From positions 3,867,001 to 3,931,000 of the forward strand of contig NZ_JACHMN010000002.1 in NCBI RefSeq assembly GCF_014204945.1: a DNA stretch of 64,000 nucleotides. The letters run 5' to 3'. The notes under the pieces are model-generated. The model was given only the letters and a program-made list of their open reading frames with translations, made no database searches and had not been told where the DNA came from. The first letter of the stretch is position 1. Every line of letters starts with the position of its first letter. A program made the translations under genes and the position numbers. The stretch is from Allocatelliglobosispora scoriae (GTDB taxonomy: Bacteria; Actinomycetota; Actinomycetes; Mycobacteriales; Micromonosporaceae). Positions 58,227-64,000 of the stretch are shown here, one piece after another.

Positions 58227-59093
58227 GTGCTTCAGGAGATCGGCCGGATCATCACCGCCATCGCCGCGCTGCTCGTGGCGATGGCGGGCCGTGTCTGGCG
58301 GGGTATGCAGTGGCTCGTCCGGCACGCGTTGGCGGCCCGCGTGGTCACCGCCAACGGCGTGCCCCGGCTCGGGCGGCTGCTCGACCTCGCCGCCCTCTCG
58401 GTCGCGGCGGACCTGCTCTTCCTCGCCGAGCTGTGGCGGCGCGGCTCGCCGGTCGGCTCGGGCTGGGCTTCCCTCTTCGGCGCCCTCGCCGCCGTCGCGA
58501 TCTGCGGCGCGCTCTACTTCACGCAGCGCAGCCTGATCCGGCTCACCTGGGCCGCGCTCACGATCCTGCGGGTGATCGCTCTCGCCGTGCTGGCTCTCGC
58601 GCCGCCGGTCTTCCTCGTCGGCGGCGGCTCGGGCTCGTCGAAGTTCTTCGGTGCCCTCGCCGTGGCGGTCCTGGTCGCGATGCTGCTCGTCGACCGCTTC
58701 TCATGGGTGCTGACCATGCGCTCGCTGCTGGCGCCGACGACGCGCGGGCGGTTCGTGGCGGGCACGCTGAGCTACGTCGCCTACACGATGCCGTGGGCGA
58801 TCGGGCTCGCGCTGATCGCGCTGATGATCGGCGGGCTGTGGCCGCTGACGATCGCCGAGGTCCTGCTGGTCGCCGTGGCGATCATCGTGCTGACGCTGCC
58901 GGGCCCGACCGTCGACGATGAGCCCCGGCCGCCCGTCGTGAAGCAGCCGACGCGCAAGTCGCTGCCGACGCAGCCGGTCGCGCCGCAGCAGCCGATCGCG
59001 CCGACGGAGATCCTGCCGCCGGTGGGCGCGCACCCGGGCGACGCGGAGGCCGAGGGCTACTCGGTCTATCGCCCGTCGACTTTGGACGACTGA
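58227..59093 (+). CDS. Multi-pass membrane protein, function unknown
   Basis: The 288-aa protein has about six hydrophobic segments (for example LFGALAAVAICGALYFTQ, ILRVIALAVLALAPPVFLVG and MPWAIGLALIALMIGGLWPL). A Pro/Gln-rich cytosolic tail of about 65 residues ends it. I recognise no family. GTG 58227 lies 6 nt after TAGGAT, again leaderless in form. Close spacing to the phosphoesterase suggests they are used together. Confidence 0.75.
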   Translation: MLQEIGRIITAIAALLVAMAGRVWRGMQWLVRHALAARVVTANGVPRLGRLLDLAALSVAADLLFLAELWRRGSPVGSGWASLFGALAAVAICGALYFTQRSLIRLTWAALTILRVIALAVLALAPPVFLVGGGSGSSKFFGALAVAVLVAMLLVDRFSWVLTMRSLLAPTTRGRFVAGTLSYVAYTMPWAIGLALIALMIGGLWPLTIAEVLLVAVAIIVLTLPGPTVDDEPRPPVVKQPTRKSLPTQPVAPQQPIAPTEILPPVGAHPGDAEAEGYSVYRPSTLDD

Positions 59094-59123
59094 GCAGCGG
59101 CCCTTTGCCGGTCTGCTATGGCG

Positions 59124-59202
59124 CTTGATCGTGCTCTTTCCCAGAAATAGCGGCTTCGGGAGGGGCCGGAGAGGGCAATTTCCCGGAACGAGCGCGATCG
59201 AG
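59124..59202. repeat. 79-bp imperfect palindrome, family A element 3
   Basis: Arms 59124-59148 and 59178-59202 pair at 20 of 25 positions around a 29-nt loop. They carry TTGATCG...CTCTTTCCC and the complementary TTTCCCGGAACGAGCGCGATCG. Size and core sequence match the elements at 16997 and 36990, but here it is not between convergent genes. Confidence 0.85.
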
Positions 59203-59372
59203 GCCGTGCGGAACCTGATCGCGGCACCCGGGACGCAGCGTGGCATGCCGCAGGGCGCACTCAGTGCAGGACTGGCCGCATCGGCGGCGCGGCGCGGCGG
59301 GTACCGCATACGCTGCGTGACTTGCCTGACGTTTGTGTGATGGGATCTGGGGTTGGCTTAAGGTGTCGCGAG

Positions 59373-59549
59373 GCTTTGCTCTGCTTACACGGACGCACCA
59401 CGGCGACTGATGCGTAGGTGTAAGCAGAGCGATGGTGGTGGTGCGCAGATGTAAGCAGAGCGATGGTGCGGTGCGCAGGTGTAAGCAGAGCGATGGTGTG
59501 GTGCGCGGGTGTAAGCAGAGCGATGGTGGTGCGCGGGTGTAAGCAGAGC
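59373..59549. repeat. Five ~30-bp direct repeats with an inverted copy
   Basis: The core TGTAAGCAGAGC occurs at 59419, 59450, 59480, 59510 and 59538 (spacing 31, 30, 30, 28). The spacing between cores is GATGGTG-GTGCGC-type sequence. An inverted copy at 59378-59389 is part of an 18-base stretch (59373-59390) that is exactly complementary to the last unit. The whole array can therefore fold as a large loop closed by its ends. I see no gene in 59094-59671. Confidence 0.93.
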
Positions 59550-59560
59550 AAAGCGTCGCG

Positions 59561-59662
59561 CACGACCACTGGCAAGCCCGCCCCGGGCAGTCGCGCACGA
59601 CGACCGGCAAGCCCGCAACGGGCAGGGCACACGACCACTGGCGAGCCCGCCACGGGCAGGAG
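59561..59662. repeat. Three ~35-bp direct repeats before mqnB
   Basis: Units starting at 59561, 59596 and 59630 share CACGACCACTGGCAAGCCCG with small changes, each followed by a CGGGCAG segment. Each unit contains CCCG...CGGG and so could form a small hairpin. The last unit runs into the mqnB ribosome site (AGGAG 59658-59662). Confidence 0.88.
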
Positions 59663-59671
59663 AGGGAGCAC

Positions 59672-60325
59672 ATGACGACGCTGGTGGTGACGGCTGTCGA
59701 GGCCGAGGCCGACGCATTCCGGGCCGGGTTGTCCGGGATCGATCCGGAGCTGCTGACCGTGGCGGCAGTCGGTGTCGGTCCGGCGGCGGCAGCGGCCGGG
59801 ACCGCGAGACTGCTGGCGCTCGCCGAGGGGCGCGGGTCGGCGTACACCCGGGTGGTTTCGGTGGGGATCGGGGGTGGGTTCGCCGACCGGACCGAGCTCG
59901 GCGGCCTCGTCGTCGCGGCCCGCAGCATCATCGCGGACCTGGGCGCCGATGCACCGGACGGGTTCATCCCCATCGACGAGCTGGGCTTCGGTTCGGCGAT
60001 CACGACGGCCGACGCGGCGCTGCTGGCCGAGCTGGTCGCAGCGCTGCCGGGCGCCGAGATCGGTGACATCCTCACCGTCTCCACGGTCACCGGGACCGCG
60101 GCGGGGACCGCGGAGGTACGCCGCCGCTGGCCCGACGCCGTCGCTGAGGCGATGGAGGGTGGCGGTGTCGCGGCTGCCGCCGCGGGCGCGGGCATCGCGT
60201 TCGGCGAGCTGCGGGCGATCTCCAACGCGATCGGACCCCGCGATCGGGGTTCCTGGCGCATCGGGGCGGCACTGTCGGCCCTCACGAGCGCCGCTGCCGG
60301 CTGGGGGCATACGGTGGGGCGGTGA
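59672..60325 (+). CDS. mqnB: Futalosine hydrolase
   Basis: MqnB removes the base from futalosine (or aminofutalosine) in the alternative menaquinone pathway. The 217-aa nucleosidase-fold protein shows VSVGIGGGFADRTELGGLVVA, the EAMEGGGVAAAAA motif of the purine-site and ISNAIGPRDRGSWRI, typical of futalosine hydrolases. ATG 59672 has AGGAG 9 nt and GGGAG 3 nt upstream. Its stop overlaps the mqnD start, forming a two-gene pathway unit. Confidence 0.93.
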   Translation: MTTLVVTAVEAEADAFRAGLSGIDPELLTVAAVGVGPAAAAAGTARLLALAEGRGSAYTRVVSVGIGGGFADRTELGGLVVAARSIIADLGADAPDGFIPIDELGFGSAITTADAALLAELVAALPGAEIGDILTVSTVTGTAAGTAEVRRRWPDAVAEAMEGGGVAAAAAGAGIAFGELRAISNAIGPRDRGSWRIGAALSALTSAAAGWGHTVGR

Positions 60326-61101
60326 GCCTCTCGATCGCCTTCTCACCCTGCCCGAACGACACGTTCGTCTTCCACGCGCTCGTGCACGGGCTGGTGCCGG
60401 GAGCGCCGAGCTTCGACGTCACCTTCGCCGACGTGGACGTGACCAACACCAGTGCGCTCGACGGGCGGTTCGACCTGGTCAAGGTCTCCTACGCGGCGCT
60501 GCCGTGGCTGCTGGACACCTATGAGCTGCTGCCCTGCGGCGGCGCGCTCGGGCGGGGCTGCGGTCCGCTGCTGCTCACCAACGGCCAGGGGTTCCACGAC
60601 GGGGTGGTCGCCGTGCCGGGGGAGCGGACGACGGCTTACCTGCTGATGCGGCTCTGGGCCCAGCAATCCGGTCAGGTGCCTCGGGAGGTCGTCGTGGTGC
60701 CGTTCCACGAGATCATGCCGGGGGTCGCGGCGGGTCGATTCGATGCCGGGCTCGTCATCCACGAGGCCCGCTTCACCTACCAGCGTTACGGCCTGACCCA
60801 GCTCGTCGACCTGGGCGAGTGGTGGGAGACCGACACCGGGCTGCCGATCCCGCTCGGTGCGATCCTCGCCAAGCGCGGAGCCGTCGACCCGGTCGAGGCA
60901 GCCGAGTGGATCCGGCAATCCGTGCGGACGGCCTGGGCCGATCCGTCGCTGAGCCGGGACTACGTCCTGTCGCACGCGCAGGAGATGGAGCCGGAGGTCG
61001 TCGACGCGCACATCGCGCTCTATGTCAACGAGTTCACCGAGAACCTCGGCCCCGACGGAGAGCGAGCGGTGGCAGCCCTGTTGAAGGCCACCACCGCTTG
61101 A
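60322..61101 (+). CDS. mqnD: 1,4-dihydroxy-6-naphthoate synthase
   Basis: MqnD converts cyclic de-hypoxanthine futalosine to 1,4-dihydroxy-6-naphthoate, a menaquinone precursor. The 259-aa protein has the family signature SPCPNDTFVFHAL and the periplasmic-binding-protein-like fold. The segment GLVIHEARFTYQRYGLTQLVDLG carries the catalytic-type His. GTG 60322 overlaps the mqnB stop (GTGA). It ends 7 nt from the convergent cold-shock gene. Confidence 0.95.
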   Translation: MSLSIAFSPCPNDTFVFHALVHGLVPGAPSFDVTFADVDVTNTSALDGRFDLVKVSYAALPWLLDTYELLPCGGALGRGCGPLLLTNGQGFHDGVVAVPGERTTAYLLMRLWAQQSGQVPREVVVVPFHEIMPGVAAGRFDAGLVIHEARFTYQRYGLTQLVDLGEWWETDTGLPIPLGAILAKRGAVDPVEAAEWIRQSVRTAWADPSLSRDYVLSHAQEMEPEVVDAHIALYVNEFTENLGPDGERAVAALLKATTA

Positions 61102-61108
61102 GAAGGGA

Positions 61109-61507
61109 CTAACTCTCCAGTTCGCGGGCGACCACGTGGAGCGCCTCGCCGATCTTCTGGCCCATCTTGCGGTCGGGGTGCCGGCCGCGCTTCAGGTCCG
61201 GGAGGATCTTCGACTCCAAGACCTTGATCATGTCTTCGATGAGCGTGTTGAGCTCGTCCGGCGAGCGGCGCTGCGCGTCCGCCCGTGCCTGCGTCAGCGA
61301 CGGCGGCGCGTCGAGGACCTGCACAGACATCGCCTGCGCGCCCTTGCGTCCTTCGACGACACCGAACTCGATCTTCTGGCCCTGTTTGACCTCGGTGACG
61401 CCGGCGGGTAGCGCGGTCTTGGGCAGAAACACGTCGCCGCCCTCGTCGCTCGTGACGAAGCCGTAGCCCTTCTGGGCGTCATACCACTTGACCCGACCGG
61501 TAGGCAC
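61109..61507 (-). CDS. Cold-shock domain protein with C-terminal extension
   Basis: The 132-aa protein has a cold-shock RNA-binding domain in residues 1-65 (GRVKWYDAQKGYGFVTSDEGGDVFLP). RNP1 is KGYGFV, and RNP2 is changed from the usual VFVH to VFLP. A helical extension of about 65 residues rich in charged residues follows, as in M. tuberculosis CspB-type proteins. GTG 61507 has an AGGGA-type site upstream. It is divergent from the helicase-associated gene. Confidence 0.9.
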   Translation of the reverse strand: MPTGRVKWYDAQKGYGFVTSDEGGDVFLPKTALPAGVTEVKQGQKIEFGVVEGRKGAQAMSVQVLDAPPSLTQARADAQRRSPDELNTLIEDMIKVLESKILPDLKRGRHPDRKMGQKIGEALHVVARELES

Positions 61508-61666
61508 CGCTGATCCCTGCCTTCTTGGAACTGTGCGTCAACTCGACTCCAGCCGCGTCGCGCGGCCCGTCGATAAGGCTAACGATCGTGGCCCAATCAA
61601 CCAACGGGGATATGCCACTGACGGTCGTGCCCCACCGCACCCGGCGCGGGCGCTAGCGTAGAGGGG

Positions 61667-64000
61667 ATGGGCACCTCATTCGCCGAACGGCTCCGCGCGC
61701 TGACAGATGAGGCGCTGGGCGGACTCCTGCGGGCCCGACCCGACCTGGTCACCCCGATCCCCGCCGACATGGGGGTGCTCGCCGCGCGGGCGCAGACCCG
61801 CCTCTCGGTGGCACGCGTCCTCGACGGGCTCGACCTCTTCACGCTCGAGATCCTCGACGCGGCCCGGCTGACCCGGTCCGACGACGGCTACACCTCCGCC
61901 GACGCGATCATCGCGCTCGCCGCGGTGCCGACCGGCGGGCCGGAGCCGACCCGCGTCCGCAGCGCCGTGCAGGAGCTGATCACGCTCTTCCTGCTCTATG
62001 GACCCGATGACGAGCTCCGGGTCGCCGGTGCCGTCGACGAGGTCCGCGGGCACTACATCGCCGGGCTGGGCCGCCCGGCGGACGCCCTCGACGAGCAGAC
62101 GGCTGCGCTCATGGCCGACCCCGCTCGCGTCCGCCGCGCTCTGCTCGCGGCACCGCCGGAGGCTCGGGCGGTGCTGGACCGGCTCGCCGAGGGCCCGCCC
62201 GTCGGCACCTTCACCGAACCGTCCGAGACCCTGCTGGGCCTCATCGGACAGCACCTCCTCGTGCGCGTCGACCACCAGACCGTGGAGCTCCCGCGCGAGC
62301 TGGGGCTGCTGCTGCGCCGCGACGCCGGGCCGCTCGGACCGCTCCATCCGGCGGCCCCGGAGCTGCCGCCGCCGTCGCGTGCGCAGGCGGCCATCGACCG
62401 CGCCGCCGCAGGCCAGGTCATGTCTGTGGTACGCCAAGCAGAAGCCCTGATCGAGGCGCTCGCCGCCGATCCGCCGCCCGTGCTGCGTGCCGGTGGCATG
62501 GGCGTGCTGCCGTTGCGCCGCCTCGCCAAGTCGGCCGACCTGCCCGAGCCGCTGGCGGCGCTGCTGATCGAGATCGTCTACGCGGCGGGCCTCGTCGCGG
62601 AGCTGGAGACCTCGATCGAGACGATCTATCTGCCGAGCGCCGCATATGACGGATGGCGCACCGAGACCGTCGCGCAACGGTGGGCGGTGCTCGCCACGGC
62701 GTGGCTGGCGATGCCGAGGCAGGCGGCCCTGATCGGTCAGCGCGACGAGCGGGACCGGGCGATCACGGCACTCGCTCCGGAGGCGGAGCGAGCCGGCGCA
62801 CCCGTGCTGCGCAAGGCGACGCTGCGGGCACTGCCGCCCGGCGTCACGCCCACCCCGGAGCAGCTCGTCGAGGTGCTCGCCTGGCATACGCCGCTGCGGG
62901 TCCGAGGTCGTGAGCAGCTCTATCTCGGGGTGCTGTCGGAGGCTGCGGAGCTGGGCTTCACGGGTTACGGCGGCCTCGCCTCTTACGCATTGCCGCTGGT
63001 CGTGCCCGACGAGCCGGACGATCCGCTGGGTCGAGGGCCGAGCGGTGACCGCCCGCGCGATCAGAACCCGGCCGCCGTGGCGCTCGCCGCACTGCTGCCG
63101 CCGCCGGTGACCGAGTTCCTGATCCAGGGGGACCTGACGGTCGTCGTGCCGGGGCCGCCGGAGGCCGGTCTCGCGGCGGAGCTCGATCTCGTCGCCGACC
63201 ACGAATCCGGTGGCGGTGCCGTGGTCTACCGGGTGACCCAGGCCAGCCTGCGGCGGGCGCTCGACGCCGGTTACGCCGGTGCCGACCTGCACTCGCTCTT
63301 CGCCCGCCGGTCCCGGACGCCGGTGCCGCAGGGGCTCACCTACCTGATCGACGATGCTGCGCGTACCCACGGCGGTTTGCGGACCGGCTCGGCCGGGGCC
63401 TATCTGCGCAGCGATGACGAGGCGCTGATCGCGACCGTGCTCGCGGACCGGCGGCTGAGCGCGCTGGGGCTGCGGCGGCTGGCGCCGACGGTGCTGATCA
63501 CGGTGAGCCAGGCGGGGCGGCTGCTGACGGCGCTGCGCGAGGCGGGCTATGCACCGTCCCCGGAGGACTCGACCGGTGCGGTCGTGCTGACCAGGCCCAA
63601 GCTGCGCCGGTCGGTGGCGCGGCCGCCGGTGAGTCCGGCGATCGACCTGACCGCCGGGCTGACCCGGCCGCGACTGCTGGGGATCGTGGAGCAGATCCGG
63701 CGCGGCGACGCCGCGAGTCGGGCGGCCCGCCGAGCGCCCCTGGCGGTCCGTGCGGCGACAGGGGGTCCCGTCGATGGGCTGACCGCCGTTCAGGCGCACA
63801 CGGAGGCGCTGGCGGTGCTGCAGCAGGCGGTGCGGGACAAGGCGAAGGTCTGGGTCGGCTACGTCGACGCGCACGGCTCGACGGCGTCGCGGTTGGTGCG
63901 CCCGGTCTCGATCGGCGCGGGCTACCTACGCGCCGAGGACGACCGCACCCAGACCCTGCACACATTCGCGCTGAGTCGAGTCACCGCGGCCGTCCTCGAT
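61667..64000 (+). CDS. Helicase-associated (XPB/Ssl2 N-domain-like) protein, 3' truncated
   Basis: The frame is open from ATG 61667 to the last base, giving 778 residues, so the gene continues outside the window. The protein resembles M. tuberculosis Rv0862c, which lies next to the XPB-type helicase gene; homologues are called helicase C-terminal/associated-domain proteins. It has winged-helix-like modules (ARVLDGLDLFTLEILDAARL) and a segment LPPPVTEFLIQGDLTVVVPGPPE typical of the Helicase_C_3 region. A WYL-like strand (KVWVGYVDAHG) lies near the visible end. TAGCGT ends 7 nt before the ATG, so a leaderless mRNA is likely. Confidence 0.88.
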   Translation, partial: MGTSFAERLRALTDEALGGLLRARPDLVTPIPADMGVLAARAQTRLSVARVLDGLDLFTLEILDAARLTRSDDGYTSADAIIALAAVPTGGPEPTRVRSAVQELITLFLLYGPDDELRVAGAVDEVRGHYIAGLGRPADALDEQTAALMADPARVRRALLAAPPEARAVLDRLAEGPPVGTFTEPSETLLGLIGQHLLVRVDHQTVELPRELGLLLRRDAGPLGPLHPAAPELPPPSRAQAAIDRAAAGQVMSVVRQAEALIEALAADPPPVLRAGGMGVLPLRRLAKSADLPEPLAALLIEIVYAAGLVAELETSIETIYLPSAAYDGWRTETVAQRWAVLATAWLAMPRQAALIGQRDERDRAITALAPEAERAGAPVLRKATLRALPPGVTPTPEQLVEVLAWHTPLRVRGREQLYLGVLSEAAELGFTGYGGLASYALPLVVPDEPDDPLGRGPSGDRPRDQNPAAVALAALLPPPVTEFLIQGDLTVVVPGPPEAGLAAELDLVADHESGGGAVVYRVTQASLRRALDAGYAGADLHSLFARRSRTPVPQGLTYLIDDAARTHGGLRTGSAGAYLRSDDEALIATVLADRRLSALGLRRLAPTVLITVSQAGRLLTALREAGYAPSPEDSTGAVVLTRPKLRRSVARPPVSPAIDLTAGLTRPRLLGIVEQIRRGDAASRAARRAPLAVRAATGGPVDGLTAVQAHTEALAVLQQAVRDKAKVWVGYVDAHGSTASRLVRPVSIGAGYLRAEDDRTQTLHTFALSRVTAAVLD

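Noticed and set aside
59419-59549. Possible CRISPR array from five ~30-bp repeats
   Set aside because: Units are contiguous without unique 30-40 bp spacers, and no cas genes are near; it is a tandem repeat array.
61676-63874. 732-aa open frame on the minus strand opposite the last gene
   Set aside because: The plus-strand frame is open to the end of the window and has the composition and motifs of a real helicase-associated protein; the minus frame is Arg/Gln/Gly-rich noise.

Overview
The window reads as chromosomal DNA of a high-GC actinomycete, most probably a member of the Micromonosporaceae or a close relative. The evidence is very high third-position GC, frequent GTG starts, many leaderless-type promoters (TANNNT 5-8 nt before the start codon), a fused MFS transporter/dTMP kinase, a type VII (ESX) secretion locus, the futalosine route to menaquinone, and a BldG-type anti-anti-sigma gene. 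Gene order from about 20.5 to 52.4 kb broadly follows the Mycobacterium tuberculosis Rv3644c-Rv3670 block (holB, topA, a DUF1998-type helicase, tad pilus genes, ssd, HAD hydrolase, acs, EphE-like hydrolase). The taxonomic placement is inference, since no 16S gene is present.

Layout. 1-7.1 kb: end of the complex I operon (nuoH' to nuoN), followed by a polyprenyl diphosphate synthase for the menaquinone tail. 8.2-12.7 kb: IclR regulator, PhoX-type Tat phosphatase, RarD-type transporter, small holin-like membrane protein. 12.8-20.3 kb: type VII secretion genes (eccE, eccB, two WXG100 genes, mycP) with an SseB-domain protein and a small partner; eccC and eccD are not here. 20.5-27 kb: alpha/beta hydrolase, NhaA, C45 peptidase, lipoprotein, secreted M6 protease. 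27.1-32.2 kb: acs, Fic-like protein, small membrane protein, HAD hydrolase, and two gene-free intervals that look like RNA-coding or regulatory DNA. 32.2-37 kb: ssd-tadABC-pilin-tadE cluster, with a predicted small membrane gene on the opposite strand. 37-45.2 kb: bile-acid-type symporter, helicase, bldG and an anti-sigma-like ATPase, H+-pyrophosphatase, lipoprotein and an unknown. 45.3-53.8 kb: topA, TetR, MFS-tmk, holB, then a second ESX-like small-protein operon. 53.9-64 kb: LPXTG surface protein, PSP1/RicT, metallophosphoesterase, membrane protein, a 580-bp repeat-filled interval, mqnB, mqnD, a cold-shock protein and a truncated helicase-associated protein.

How the genes connect. Complex I reduces menaquinone; the polyprenyl synthase supplies its tail and mqnB/mqnD supply its ring, while the H+-pyrophosphatase and NhaA act on the same proton gradient. 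The two ESX-like small-gene operons, 36 kb apart, share one promoter layout: a GTTATCCACA box exactly 38 nt upstream of a TAGCGTCT -10 element.

The most unusual content is non-coding. There are six long intergenic palindromes, three of them a related family near 80 bp, plus a composite repeat array at 59.4-59.66 kb. A candidate homologue of the RNA-polymerase-binding Ms1/MTS2823 RNA lies downstream of the HAD hydrolase gene. Other points are a gene with no ATG/GTG/TTG start (MFS-tmk, apparently ATC) and a hydrolase whose nucleophile position is glycine.
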